Source: Lasiosphaeris hirsuta
Taxonomy: Eukaryota > Ascomycota > Sordariomycetes > Sordariales > Lasiosphaeriaceae
Length of the DNA: 64,000 bases
Direction of reading: 5' to 3'
Assembly: GCA_030549175.1 (NCBI GenBank)
Contig: JAUKUA010000004.1
Span: 1 to 64,000, forward strand
The position numbers and the translations under genes are program-made. Shown here one piece after another: positions 24,240-37,031 of this stretch. Numbering within the stretch: position 1 is the first letter of the stretch; every line of letters starts with the position of its first letter. The notes beneath the pieces were generated by a model that was not told the DNA's origin, searched no databases, and saw nothing but the letters and a program-made list of their open reading frames with translations.

Positions 24240-25097
24240 CTTGGCTCCTTTGGATGGGAACCGGGGAGTCTGCCAAGGGGTGGCGTGGGAGGTCTCCTGG
24301 ACCTCATCTGTGGGGCATGGTGGTCATACAAATAGGAGAGCTGGCCAGAGCTGGACAATCTGTCTCCATTTACACATGAGGGGTAAAGACGTTGGTACTT
24401 ATATTGTGTCATGACGAAGGGAATCTAGATTCAGGACTCACTGGCTCCGTTTGATAAAGGAGGCCATGCGGGGGATTTCTCCAATTGTTCCTGCATACCT
24501 CGCTTGGCATGCAATATAACTGGCGATCTATCCCGGCTGAACCACACCTCCGGTGAGTGGCTGCGCATGAAGCGGCTGTTCTGCCGTTGGAGTCTGACTT
24601 ATGCCGGCGGGTCTCACCCCAGCTTTCAGTATGGCCCAATCGGCAATCATTTCCTAACTTTGAGAACTGCGGCAGTTCCCGGACCGGACCCCTTGTCGCC
24701 CGGGCCGAGGCAGCAGTCTAGACTCACAGACATCACAAGGCATTGATTGACCTAGCATAGGATAGACCTCTACTGGCTAGCTTTATAAGGTATCCCATTA
24801 CTTTACTGCGTTGGCACTTTAAAGAGTGCGAATTTGGCGCTTTCCAGGTCTAGGCCTACGTTATTTAATTACGACTTACGCTGATGATCCTATTACTATA
24901 GAGTAGAGAGTTCTATAGAGTCAATTGACGTATTGTATATGGATGACTTTGTATGGGCTTTTGTCGCGCAAATCCGGTGCCGAGCCAACTGTGGCTAGAG
25001 CGCTCTATTGAGCTTAGGCTCCTTAAGAGCCAGGGTCTTGATCATAGATAAAAGAGCGCTTATAGCGCTGTGGATCTTATGTGGCGAAATGCACTTA
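24240..25097. other. Intergenic, AT-rich toward the MITE
   Basis: No supported gene. From about 24750 the DNA is rich in TA and TAG and probably contains old mutated repeat sequence. Confidence 0.45.
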
Positions 25098-25606
25098 GGA
25101 CCTGATCCACTACTTGCACGGCTTGCAGGTTCAGTCACCTAAAAGTGGCCCACTTTTTCCAAGCCAGAATTTATTGATGTAATTATGCCTGTTTTAGCAC
25201 CAAAATTTGGCCCACAGTCACATCAATCGATTCTGTACCCCTGCCCTTCAAGTATTCCCTAATGCAACGCGCAGATCGCACCAAATACGGCAATAGCAGC
25301 CTGAAAATCAGCGCTGCAAGCCGTGCAGACCTGCAAGCCAACTTTGGCTTGCGAGATCCAACACGGCTTACAGATTTTGGATTTTTAGGGCCCACCCCAC
25401 TACAGCTATAGCAGCCTATAGCGTATCACCCCGCTACAAGCCACTGTAATTATAGAGCTTCAGCTTGCGCACACATAACCTCAACCCTCAGCTTCAGCCT
25501 TCGTATAGGCCGACCCTCAGCCTTCGCACATCCAGATAGACCCACCTACTTGAATGTCACTTTTTCGCACCGAATCTGCAAGCCGTGCAGGTTGTGGATC
25601 AGGACC
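25098..25606. mobile_element. MITE-like non-autonomous DNA transposon, 509 bp
   Basis: Left end GGACCTGATCCACTACTTGC and right end (complement) GGTCCTGATCCACAACCTGC match over about 35 bases, including the shared stretch TGCACGGCTTGCAG. Each end is flanked by TA (25096-25097, 25607-25608), the target duplication of Tc1/mariner-type elements (Fot1/pogo in fungi). Further GCAAGCCGTGCAG-like subterminal motifs occur near 25315-25340. There is no transposase-sized frame, so movement would need a transposase supplied elsewhere. Confidence 0.8.
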
Positions 25607-26401
25607 TAATTAAGGTGACAGGACATCAATTGACTTGATGGAAACTCGTGCAATGTTACCATCTTGAAGTAGTCAAGCCCATGGGTTTTCCTACCTTAAA
25701 ATGGCTCTCTGGGACTCTCCGATTGCGTAATTACATGTGTTTGCCTTTCCAGTGGTTGGCTGAAGTCTTGTATGGTATTGCTAACGCAAGATCCCGTTTT
25801 TCTTGTTGAGGCCGTTGTTGGCCGTTGCGTTGCAGGGAAGTTCCTGGCAATTGAATTGAGTGCCGTTTGCCCACATCTTAAACCCTCTTCCTCAACAATA
25901 CAACCAATTCGACCCTGTGTCAGCCTCCACCTGAATAATGTCACAGCTTTTGATAGCTGGTAATGCTTATCTCGGAGGATAATCTTAACATTAGGGCCAG
26001 TATCGCCCCCTAGCAATTGCTACCCCCCAGTCACCCTTGTCACCTTTCTCAAGCGCTACTCACGCGCTACTCAAGACATGGCCAGAGAAACCACCAAACT
26101 TGGCTGAGACGAATAGGCAGCACTCTGTAACTCAGTAGAGCTCTAAAAATTCAAATGGCAACTTTTCGTGGGGGAACCGTTTTGGGCCACCTGTGTCCCA
26201 AAATTGGGACCGCCCCAGCCCCAGCCTCCTTTCTCTTCCATTCCTCCCCGGCACCCCACGATAGCACTACCATTCAGAAAAATTCTTTGCAGAAACTAAA
26301 AAGGCAAACACAGTGATTGTGGACCGATAACGGTACAAAGCTAAAATATATATATAACTCAGAAGCCACCAAATTGTGTTCCGGGCAGTACCACGCACGC
26401 C
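25607..26401. other. Intergenic region
   Basis: No supported gene. This is the probable 3' region of the membrane protein gene that starts at 27726 on the minus strand. Confidence 0.5.
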
Positions 26402-27726
26402 CTACCATGCCCTGATACATTGAACTTCCCAAGCCGCTCCTAGCCGCCCCCGCAAGCCTTCTTCTGTGCCTACTGCCGTAGACGTTAGCAAGAGTTGATA
26501 AACGGAGCGCTGCCGGACAAACTCACAACCGAAGACGTAGCCAAACTCGACAAAAACTGGCAGCCAAGTGGCCAGGGCCAAAAACTGCCCAAACTTCCAT
26601 TCGTCTTCCTCGTCCTTGAATGTTTCATTGGAGGCGGTGGATATTAGTTTCTCCCGGTAGACGGCAAACAAGGCAAGAAAGGTCCACATGCCGATGCAGC
26701 ACAACGTGGCGATGAATGCCGGCCAGTAACCGCGCAGCGTGGCCAGGAACGGTGAGTGCTGCAGACGCTGGATGCGAAAAGGATTACGGATGAAAGCGAG
26801 CCAGAACACAAACGTCACGGGGAAGAGGACGAACGACGCTGTCAGGGCCTGGAGGATCTTGAAGCCGCCGTCAGTGTCACATGTGAGCTCCCAGAAATCC
26901 TCGGCAGCATCCCGAGAAGCCGCCGTTCTCGCAACGGCTATGGCAATGACTGCCATGATGACAATCAATATCCAGACGGCGCGCCGTAGCCGCCGTCTCC
27001 TTGGCCAGGGGTTAAGGCTCTCGAGGAGGAGGGCTGGAAAGATGGAAAACAGAGCGAGCTGTTGGGACAAAACGTTCTCGTACTTGGTCGTATCTAATGG
27101 CCTCTGCTGGTTCAAGTGCAATATGATTCGTGCGTTTTGGGCAATGGACGCGGCCAGCATCGAGAGGCTGAAGAGGATGGTCCCGTCTAGAAATGGTTTG
27201 ACCGCAGAGTGGACCGAATCTAAGAAATTACGCCTGGTCCTCGGAGAGGGTGGCGTAGGTCGACCGTGCATCAGTAAGTCTACCAGAAGGATAACGAAGA
27301 AGGCGGTCGTAATGGCCGCTTCGACAAAGTAGGCAATGAGAACCTAAAGAGGGAAGGGATTAGACTAGCGAGTCATAGGATTTGACAAGGAGAAATTGGG
27401 GGGGGGACACGCACCCCTATGCCTGCCATGTCGGGGTTTCCTCTGCGGATGATGCTCCGGCATACTTGAGCCTGACATCTTTTATATGGTAGCTGGATGG
27501 CTTGGTTGAACCATCTGGACTCAAGCGAGTACACATCCCCTCCATTGGTGACGTAGAGAAACCAGTCGAGAACTTGGGAGAAAGTAGTACGGTCGGCTGG
27601 GTTTAGCGCAGAGTAAATATATTCAACGGTTATGTTGATGCCAGGCTCGAGGTAGAACCAGTTGGCAATGTAGTATGACGCCAATGTGCAGTTGTTGGTA
27701 AAATCCAAATTTTCAAAGGCATCCAT
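26402..27726 (-). CDS. Seven-helix membrane protein with PDMAGIGV motif
   Basis: Two exons (27415-27726 and 26402-27343) give 417 residues. The first 90 residues are outside-type sequence with four Cys (C17, then CQAQVC) and N-x-T sites (NCT, NIT). Then comes GNPDMAGIG|V, where the bar marks the intron. About seven hydrophobic helices follow: AYFVEAAITTAFFVILLVDL, ILFSLSMLAASIA, LALFSIFPALLLE, ILIVIMAVIAIAVA, ASFVLFPVTFVFWLAFI, FIATLCCIGMWTFLALF, LALATWLPVFVEFGYVF. The function is unknown. The AGIGV motif and the intron right after AGIG recur in the neighbouring gene starting at 31848, so the two probably share ancestry. A 16-base C run (27788-27803) lies about 60 bases before the start codon. 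Confidence 0.78.
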
Positions 27727-29887
27727 TTCAGCCGAGCATCGTGGACTTCAAGGATACAATGGTTTGATATTAGAGCTATATCCTGCACCCCCCCCCCCCC
27801 CCCTCCTCCCCCGGGAGAGAGGGCGGGGTCACGAAGTGCTAATATATATTTTGACCTCCCTACCTGGATAGTCAACCTTGTCGTCCGCCCGAGGCTGCTC
27901 GTGACACCAAGTAGCCGTTGTGTAGCACCATGTCCGGTGACAAAGCTCGGAGCTCCGTATTTCAGTGGTTGTACAACGTCTCGTCCTCTTCCTTGATCAG
28001 CGTATCAGCCCTCCAGGCTTGCCGCCGACGGATGCGGCTGCGCTGCGATGGGATACGGTATAGCCGGGCGGGGCTTCGCTCGGGTTCTGTCAATGGCTAG
28101 AAATGCACGATGCTGGGAGGAGGGCTTTTTTTTGGGGTTTGGGGGGGGGGTCTCACCAGCCATACTGTCTCAGTGCTGTGCACCTGGAGGGCGTGCACAT
28201 GCTGCAGGGCATGAAGGGTGATTTCGAAGCCTGAACAGTCCAAACTCCCATGTCGCCTCAGTTTTTGTCTACCCTTCTAGTTCTCTATATACATCACGCC
28301 TATCTACTCACGCACTGTCTGTCTCCTTACGGGAGCTGACTAAAATCCGATTAGTGTAGGTGTGTGTTAGACTTGTCGTAATTTCTGGTGCCATATGCCA
28401 CTTACACTCTTTCTCTAATCCGAAAGCCCTCATTTATGGCTTTGAAGACCAAGCACCTACTAGTGTTATTAGAGAGCCTAAAGAGCTGCTGCTGGTGCGG
28501 AATTTTATGCTGGGGCGGGTTATCAGACATGATGAGTTGGGTGTTTCGCTACAGTGTTGGGGTTCAGAGGCGCAAAATCAATTGATTGATCTCTTTTTAA
28601 TCTTTCTGGGTACCACAGCGTCGCATGTGGCTTGCGACAGTGGGGAGCCCGCCAGAATGCCTGAGACAAGCGAATGGAGAGAATCTAAGGCACGGACCAC
28701 AAGACCTGTCTAATGTATCTGGTGAGGCTTTACAAGTATCAGACTTCTCGCATAACTGATTGACAAAATAAAAGGCACTCGTTACCCGGTTGCTAGTACC
28801 TCCAACCAGGCAAATCTTGGGCGCTGGGCTAAGTCATTTTTTTATGTCACTTACTAATCCGTATATCCTCACAGAGCAAAATCAGCACATGCCGTCTTGA
28901 ATCAGTCTTCTTCAAGAGATTGTGAGATTGTTAGCGGCGCTCTGGATTATTGGCGGCGAACCACATGTAAAAAGCCTCTTCTTTGGTCACCACTTGTCGC
29001 AGTTTTCCTTCCAAACCTTCTTTCATTGGCACAGCCGGGGCCACAACTTCCATGCGATTAGCAGGCTAGCTTTTGGTCACACGTCGGGCTAACCGATCTC
29101 CCTCTGGCAGTATTCCGATACATAGGGCTATTACGGATAAATGTGTGGTCTGTTCGATAAATCGCCAGCTGTTGGTGCTGGCTACTACATACAGTGAGTC
29201 CGTGGTTTCGGCAAATGCCGAGGAGAAGTACGGAGAAAGCCAAAAAACCAGACTTAGCGAACGCCGAGGGGGTAGGTTAACGCGCTAATGACTGGTTGGA
29301 ATTATCTACCCTGCTATTCGTCACCCACTGAAATAGGTGGGAAAACGGAGTCCTCCCCGTCCGAGGCCTGTGTAGTCCCGGCACCTTCCAGCCGTCACCA
29401 GCCCTTTCCCATCTGATAGGAAAACTTTACTGAGCAACGTATGAAGATAACGCCGAGAGCGACGCTGGGGCGCGGGGTCTAAGAGACTGGGCAGCGCTGG
29501 GGTGGTCGGGTGGGGCTGGCTTGAGTTGACAGGCATCGCCGCGGGGTACTGTCTGCTCCAGTGTCCAACTCAAAGCTGAGGTCTCTGTTGCATAGGGGCC
29601 TCCAAATGCTATACCCGGCCGCCAGCATGCACTGCATCGAGAACCTGGCCAAGTACTCCGGTCGCAGTTATATGAAAATGTCGATATGACTTAAGTATGC
29701 CAAATAATTGGAAAATAATGTGCATGAAGCACTAGCTTGGAATTTTCGGCATCTCCGCGTAACATTAAAAGGTGCTTGCTTGTTGACTCTTCATCGAACT
29801 CGCGCCAACCATCACTCTCCACTTCGTACCTTTCTAATGCTATTTTCATCCAAGCCTCGCAGCGAGTGTAGTGGTCACGAGCATATC
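27727..29887. other. Intergenic region between the two AGIGV membrane genes
   Basis: About 2.2 kb without a gene I can support. A 16-base C tract at 27788-27803 and a 10-base G tract near 28141 are the only striking features. A plus-strand open frame at 28360-28713 has no recognisable motif and was not called. Confidence 0.5.
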
Positions 29888-31848
29888 CTAGCGAGCGCGC
29901 TTCTGCTGATCCTTGTTCATTCCGATCCACAAAAACGTCATGGGGATACGAAGGACCCAGACTATAGTGCTATAGACAGCGCCTGCTGCGGCCGCGGCGT
30001 TCGGTGCGCATATCGGATAGCCTGATATTTTCGTGTCAGTTTCCAAGACAATGCGGAGATGGGCCAACGGGAAGCAGTATACCGCGATTGCGAGCAACGC
30101 TCGCCAAGGTATAGCCCGCTAGGGCATCGAAACCGATTGCAATTCCGGCCTGGATCATGGCCCGGATAGGGTGGTCTTGGTTCCACACTATGGCCTTGTC
30201 CGGTGCTGTGGAGAATTAAATGTCAGATTGATGGCTACAGTGGCAAATAACTTGGCAAAGAACTTGAAGTGCAGCGGTGGACATGCCTCCAGGAGTATAC
30301 CACGCATTTCCCAGAATCATTGGGGCTCCGGCGGCCAACGCGGCAACGAGAATAGCATCGGGTGCTGACTCAGGTTAGCAACACCATTTGGAGTGTCGAG
30401 ATCGGTGCATGTCATAAATCTCTTACTCTCGCCGAGTACTCGGCCGCACACGGCCAGGGCGACGATAAAGGCGGTCCCGAACCAGGTCGAAAACATGATG
30501 ACGGCCATGGCAACCATGGTTCGGCCGGCCTTCCACACGAAAATCGAATAGCCAATGGTCCCAGAGGCTATTACGCCAGCCAGGGCACCTGTTCGGAGCG
30601 CGAAACCAGTCGCCACATCACCATTGACGTGAGCGCCCGCAGCAGCCGCTCCTGCTCCCGCGGCAGCACAGAAGGCCATGTCGACGGCACAAACAATCGC
30701 CCTGACAAATGCTGGCTCAAGTTAACTGGCATCATTATCATTGCTCTCTGCGAAGAATTGGGTTGCTTACGCTGCAACAGGAACCTCAAAAGATCCTCCC
30801 GGGTGATTTTATCCGAGTCATCCGAGTCTTGCAAAAGTCAGACATTGAAAAACACACATTTTCAGGCCAGACCAAGACCTACCAGACGCATTCGAGTCGT
30901 CTTCGGCTTCAGCCCGGCCCCTCTCGGTGAATAGGGCAGCCAAGTCAATGATTGGAGCAATGAGCATCAACATAGCAAAGATCTGACCGAAACCCCAGTC
31001 ATTGCCGGCAGTGTCGGTCGAATTCCGGCTGAGGTACACCTCCAGCATGGCGACGATGTAAACACGGCCAAAGAGATCACCGAGCATGTAAAACCCCTTC
31101 TTTCCCACATCTTTCCGGCGAGCAGCTTCTCCCAGCGCCTGGGCGATCTCATTGGCCGTCGGGTCCCTCCCCCTCGTAGGGGCAACGCTCATGGCGGCGA
31201 TGATACCGCCAAAGCTCTTTTGCATCGACTCGCCCGTGAGCATGCCCGTGGCCGAGAAGAAGAGCGAGACGAGCACAAGACCAAAAACGGCGAGAAACAG
31301 GCCGCGCAAGACCGTGTTGGTGGCCGACACGTCGACCCCAAAGATGACGTACTGCACATCGGGATTGCATTTGGGGTCCGGCCCAAAGGTCGGGGCGCGC
31401 GCAAAGACAAAGATCATAAAGATAAAATAGCCCAGCATGCTGCCGTAATAAAGCGTCCTGAGGGTCAGGTACGAGACGTGTTCCTTGAACTTCATGTCGT
31501 CGGTATCTTTGACCGCGGCGCTGATGGAGAAGCCGACCAGGCCGACGAGGTGGAAGACGATCAGCGCGTGGAACAGGTCGAGCTCGTGCTTGCCGGCGTA
31601 GACAAAGGTGGTGATCAGCACGGCGAGGCCCGTGATGCCGAGCGTCTTCTCCATGTCGTCGACCAGGGACTTGGATCGGAAGAGAAAGGGCAGGATGGGC
31701 CCCGCGAGGGCTTGCATATAGATTGCTATCCTCACCTTTCCCCCCCCCCATTCTAGTAAACCGGCTTGGAGCCTTGGGCTCATTGGGGGTTTTGACTTAC
31801 CCCTATCCCGGCGATATCGGGATTCACCGAAAACTCGCAGTCCGACAT
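29888..31848 (-). CDS. Multi-pass membrane protein with PDIAGIGV motif
   Basis: On the minus strand five exons are clear: 31801-31848, 30883-31735, 30771-30827, 30427-30711, and about 30270-30364. All introns are 55-65 bases, GT-AG and frame-keeping. The first exon encodes MSDCEFSVNPDIAGIG, and V starts the second, the same split as in the gene at 26402-27726. At least seven hydrophobic helices follow (AGPILPFLFRS, ITGLAVLITTFVYAG, YGSMLGYFIFMIFVFAR, GLFLAVFGLVLVSLFF, IFAMLMLIAPIIDLAALF, VIASGTIGYSIFVW, FGTAFIVALAVCG). A DSDDSDKITREDLLRFL block lies between. The 3' part is uncertain: AMIQAGIAIGFDALAGYTLA (about 30140) and LLAIAVYCFPLAHLRIV (about 30080) are in different frames with no convincing intron, so a frameshift may have damaged the end. 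Function unknown. Confidence 0.68.
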
Positions 31849-32764
31849 GGTGGTGATGAGGCTGGTGGTAATTGACGTAGTATAACAAGGATGATTTCCT
31901 ATCTAAAGTGGTATCTCGAGCGAGACTGGTGTTGGTGATTCCAACCGGGTTAGGAAGTGTTATGGTTAATCCCTTGGGAAGACAGATTACAGCATGAGAG
32001 TAGCTCCGGAAAGGCTGGCATTAATTATCGACAAGTAGGTGGGGGGAGCTTTATGTCTGTCTCTCGGGGTCTCCGTGTTGTGTAACCTTGCAGGCCCCTC
32101 TAGTTGAAAATTTCTAGCGCGGTGCTCAATGCTGTATGGCCAATGAACCTGCATGTCGGACTGACGTGGACCAACAAAGGCGTCTCACAGCTTTGACAAT
32201 ATGCACCTCCCGCAGAGTCCCCGCACAGCAAATCTTCATGTCGTGATAAGGCGGACGGACCCACAACGGCACATCAACTCCGCGTAGTACATATCCGCGA
32301 AGAGGAAAGGGGATGAACGGTCCGTAGCAGACAAGACCGACTACCCATAAGGTTGGTGCCTGTTACGGTCACTGGCCACATCCAAAAAGATAGAGATCTC
32401 AAAGATAATAGCCACCTAGGTACCTACTCAGAGCGGAATTCAGTAGGAGGCTCTGGTCAAAAGAAGGGATCCCCCAAAGAAAGGGCTATCTTGGCCACTG
32501 CGTCGTCGCCCTCGTTCACTACCCAATAAAGTACACCATGCGCCTACAAATTCGCTGTGAATTCCTGTGTGATATCACATTGAAGTAGTTAGGTCAAGTA
32601 GGTACCTGGTCAATACTAATAAGCAAGGCTGAGAAGGCATCATGGCAGTCAGGTCAGGAGGCATTCAAGTCGCTTTTAACATGGGACAGTGCGCAACGTT
32701 TGCGACGCATTAGTGGTCAAAGTGGCAGGTGACCTGGTTAAAATGAGGGAAAAGACCAGGTGTG
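31849..32764. other. Intergenic region
   Basis: No supported gene. It holds the likely promoter of the minus-strand membrane gene starting at 31848. Confidence 0.5.
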
Positions 32765-32945
32765 GGCAAGACAGAGTAATGGAAAGTGGTGATGGATTGG
32801 TGGTGTTGCTGGCCCAGGATTTCCCTGGCCTGCAACAGCTATCTATGTGTGGCCCAAAAGGTACTACTAGCCCAGGCGAGGCGGAGTGTGCGCCCTGCAC
32901 CCTCGAGGTGGGGCACCACCTCCAACACCAGGCGACTGACGGAGC
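32765..32945 (-). repeat. Dispersed repeat, copy A
   Basis: Its complement matches 49222-49382 over about 165 bases with small gaps (shared blocks TGTTGGAGGTGGTGCCCCAC, CTTTTGGGCCACAC, AGCTGTTGCAGG). The two copies are inverted relative to each other. No terminal repeats or coding capacity were seen. Confidence 0.8.
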
Positions 32946-33849
32946 GGGATATGACGCCGGGGCTTGTAATAAGTAGGATTCCCAAGTTTTTGGCTATCAA
33001 GGAACGTACACCAACCTAACGCAAAATGGAAATAAAAATGCCATAAAAATAAAGCGCCTAGGGCAATGCGCCTCTTCTTCTGCACATCTAGTTGGAGGGG
33101 GAAGCTCCACGAGGACGGCGAAGATGCCAAGGTCGATCAGTGTCGTGGTGACGGAGTGGGTGATGTAGAAGCCCAAGGCAGGGACAGAATCAGATGAGTA
33201 AAAAGTCCAGCAGTACCGGATCGGCAGGGTACGAAACGTTCCACGTCGATGCCACGGGATAGCATGCCACCCACGTTAGAACTGAGTAGACTAGACTCCA
33301 GATCTCTGTTGCAGATCCTCGTCGAGCTTCTCCCAGGTAGCGGCGCGGGTTCCCATCTCAAAATTCATGACCTTCAGCTCGAGTAAGCATCGTCATCCCT
33401 CCCCCCTTAGCTACCAGTCAAGCTGAAGAAGGCTTTTCACCCGTCATAACTTTAAGGAGCCCCACTTCGTGATTCAAGATGCTCTTCAAAAAATCATCAG
33501 CCACACGGGCAGTGAATCCGCTCCGCTTGACAGTGGCCATGAAGACCCGGGAGCCCACGGACAGATTATGGGACAATGAACATCGCAGATTCCGCAATAG
33601 CTCATTGAGTGATTGATTACATCACATCTCCCCGGGCTCTTCCATGCCAATCAACAAACCACAACCAGAATCACGTATTTCCCAAGAGGCCATCCCTTGA
33701 AACACCTCCGTCGACTCCAGATCCTGCATAGCTGAAGATCCTTCAGAAACTCCCTCAAGTTGAGGCGGCAGGATGGTGATGTCAGAGCTAGGGTCACCCA
33801 AGCCTGCCCAATTTCCATGCTTTCTAGAAAGCCCGTCAGGTGGATTAAG
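32946..33849. other. Intergenic region
   Basis: No supported gene. Short open frames on both strands lack motifs. Confidence 0.45.
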
Positions 33850-34136
33850 ATATCGAACGCGTCGTTGTGCAGGGGATAATCCGGCTGCTCGGCAACTGGG
33901 GGGGGTTGGGGACATTTTCTAATGTAGTAGGCTGCGGCGTGGAATCTAGCTGTCGAAAGTCGTCGTCGATGAGGTCAAACTAGACTTTGGGTAGCACCTC
34001 GGAGAGCTTTTGCGAGCCTTTCGTTCAGCATCGTCCTAAGATCTAGCTCAAAATCTTCGAACGCTTCAGGAGACACTGGCTTGCTTGTCGCGGCAGGAAT
34101 GTCTTGAGGCGCGAGAAAGCTTCTTAGTGTGAGCAT
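33850..34136 (-). pseudogene. Short degenerate coding fragment, family unknown
   Basis: On the minus strand an ATG at 34136 opens a 59-codon frame with EAFEDFELDLRTMLNERLAK. The next coding-like block is in another frame and interrupted by TAG: KLSEVLPKV-stop-FDLIDDDFRQLD, then STPQPTTLENVPNPPQLPS. The second block has strongly coding-like composition and a TAG where Trp or Gln would fit. I read this as a small mutated gene fragment and cannot name the family. Confidence 0.35.
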
Positions 34137-35924
34137 GGTTGTTCTGGTTGCCAAGCTTGAATGAAGGTTGCCTCATAGTCTGGATGGGTAGGTGTGTTAG
34201 TGCTGTATGTGGTACGTGTCACAGCTTAGGGGATACAAAGTATTATTGCTCACAGGGAGAAGGAATTATTGAGGAATCATCATCGGGGAACGGAATCCAA
34301 TATACGTCGATCCATCGCTGATGTTCATCCTTGGAGCTGCTGCACCGCTTGTGGATTTGACTTGATTGTGCGCTAAACTTATCGCAGGACTTCACAGACT
34401 TCAATGTCCCTAGACGCCAAAGTTACCACAGCGGGAACCGTCATGTTACGACGGGTACTCTCAAATTGTAAAAAGCACTCTCAAATAATTTGCCCATCTA
34501 TACAGGAGCCCTCTCATAGGGAGAATGCCTATTGCCATAAGAGAGCTTATTGGATTTAAGTGTACTTGTTGAAAATATACTGGGCTCTGATTGGTCGGCT
34601 TATGTGATATAGGAACATTTCCTTGATACTTCTTATGATAGGTCTATAGCTCAAAGACATGCCAATTTCAGTACGTTGACAGGGCTGGCTAACCTAGCCA
34701 TGATATAAAGATCTAAACATTACATAAAAGCAGAAGCCCCCTTTCTCCCGCTAGGAATTCTAAACCTAATATTAGGTACCTTACTATACCTACCTACCTT
34801 AGGCTTCGCCCTTGCCCCCTTTCGTCCCCACAGCCTACAGGAGTTTTATAATCAATTATTTAAACCTCCTCCTCCCCCCCCCCAGCTAGTGTCGCTGTGA
34901 ATGACAAACTCCTACGCCTCATCATCCGCCGTCTCTCCGTTATCCATGGCGCGGAGCTGACGGAGGACGGTATACACCTCTGGCGTCTCAACTGGGATTT
35001 TACCCAGGAGAATGAGTGGTAGAATTATATCTATCGCCGGCTGTATGGTGTGTCGTAGGGGTATTTGGTTGGCAATTGGATTACGACTTGGATGGGGTGT
35101 GGGCTATACGTTAGTTTCAATCAGGTATAAAGAGTTGATAAGTATCTACCTCCCTAGATGAGAATTTTTGGATATAAATGTAACTGGGAACGTTTTATAG
35201 CCCTCCCTGTGATAGATTGGAGCTGTCACACTGATGGACTCACCTAAGGTCAACAGGGTGGATCACCTCCTTGACCTGGGCCCACCGTGACAGCCACAAC
35301 GGTGGCCACATCGTGGCTCAACCAGTGGGACACACACACACACCGCAATCTGGGCGTGACCAGGAACTCCCTGGCCCACACGCAGGTCGATGGGTCCTCG
35401 GCCTAGGCCGGGATCCCAGACACCACTCACAAGTCGAACCAGCCCACCACGGGAGCCTAGCTCGCAGGCGGCAGCGTCACCAGACCCCAGGTTTGGCATG
35501 AGCAGCCACACAACCTCAGCATCGTGGTCAAGAGCTACATTAGCCAGCCAAGGGACCCACATGATATTTCAGCAGGATTTCTAAAGACAGGCCTCCTAGT
35601 TATCGCAGTGGTTCCAGTGGACAATCTAAACCCCGACGTTCTCCGGAGTCTAGCCTCAGTAGTGACAGGTGGCTGTAGCCAAGCCCAACTGGGTCCCAAA
35701 GAGTCATGAAGGGAACCGTCGTCATTCAACGTAAGTACCAAGGACGTAAAGGAACCTCCGTGGTCGTAGATACCATATCATCGGAGTTAGTACTGATACC
35801 GGCCGTGGACTACCGAAGGGAGAGTCAGCAACACTTGGTAGGAACATTGATTGGTAGGGCGTGAGAGATGGGCGGCTAAGGCCTCGGGCCAGTGAAGTAA
35901 CTAAGGAAGAATCTTCATGTATCT
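34137..35924. other. Intergenic, partly degenerate
   Basis: AT-rich, RIP-like DNA occupies about 34550-34860. A protein-like block follows near 34910-35010 on the plus strand (DKLLRLIIRRLSVIHG, AELTEDGIHLWRLNWDF) with a TAG soon after; it is a relic of an unknown gene or mobile element. From 35260 to 35560 the DNA is GC-rich with a CA microsatellite at 35332-35343 and no clear gene. Confidence 0.4.
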
Positions 35925-36367
35925 TGGTATCCTTATATATTGTATATAGCCTCTATAAAAGAGACGAGGGCCCTACGACGGACCCTTGAGAGGAAGAAGC
36001 TCCCCAGTCCATTTTGGAAACAGCCTAGAAAGATTATCAGCTGAACTTCAGTGAAGCTGAGGGGTAATATAACCTTATGAACCCTTTTGTTTCTCATTGA
36101 CTTGTAACTGCGAAGTATCGTCTGCCATCTTTCTTGTGATCGTTCCATCTCCTTACATCTACCTTCTCCCTCATGACTACCAGGACTTTGGGTTACGAAG
36201 ATTATCTCCCTTACTTCCTGTGAAAGCTCTGAATCAGACTAACACCATTGCCGGCTTGGAGTGGACGGTTGAGTTGATCTAGATCATAGCTCTGTAGTTC
36301 GGTTACACAGAAGGTGACACACCTTGTGATTGCCACACCCCAGTCTCGGTGACTGGCCTGTGTCACA
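35925..36367 (-). repeat. Solo-LTR-like repeat, copy 1 (less mutated)
   Basis: Read on the minus strand it begins TGTGACACAGGCCAG at 36367 and includes GGTGTGTCACCTTC and TTCATAAGGTTATATTACCC (about 36066-36085). The same blocks in the same order occur on the plus strand from 63250 to the window end. The TG start suggests an LTR. The far end is not defined, and no internal retrotransposon genes adjoin it. Confidence 0.7.
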
Positions 36368-37031
36368 GGAGCTAGATATATCTGATGTACTTGCGACACT
36401 AATAAAGGTCTCTTCATCTCCTAGTACTAGTAGCGGTGCTAGGCCTGAAGGCTATCTCCTTTTAACTATGAGCTATAATGATGAGTTTCTGTTTTCCGGA
36501 AATTTTAGGCGCGTTATATGGGACATATCGGAGGGCACTAGGTGTGTAGTTATGGTGTTGATGGGCTATTTATTGAATTTTTAAACGATTTGGGCGATTT
36601 AAATTGCATATAATATTGAATTGACTGTTTTTTAGGTACCTTGTTCAAGTTGATTGTCATGGACTACCATGGATCGTTACCGTGATAGTGGCTGTGGGGG
36701 CCGTTGCCAGCCTGACGGTCCCTAGACATCCTCAGATAAGACTTTGTCAAGGCCCCGGTAGTTAAGCGCGGATCATTGATGCTCTTCTTGTAGGATTTCA
36801 GCCCCGGACATCAGCCCTTGGCTGAGCCAATGAAACGTGACATGGCCGAATCCCGATGGGCCAATCCCAATCGCGGCTGTGAAAAAGGGCGCGGGGATTT
36901 CGCTCGCATCCACGCGTGGCACATGTGGAGCCAATTTCAAGTTCGCAGCATGTTGACAAACTCCAACAACCACCTATCCTAGGCCTCACAGCGCTGCATG
37001 TCACCCGACGACGTCCAGGCGGCGTATCGCG
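36368..37031. other. Intergenic region upstream of the NLR gene
   Basis: AT-rich to about 36650, then GC-rich. It holds the promoter of the NLR gene. No separate gene is supported. Confidence 0.5.

Noticed and set aside
28360..28713. 117-codon plus-strand open frame as a gene
   Set aside because: No motif, no splice structure and no promoter context; similar frames are expected by chance.
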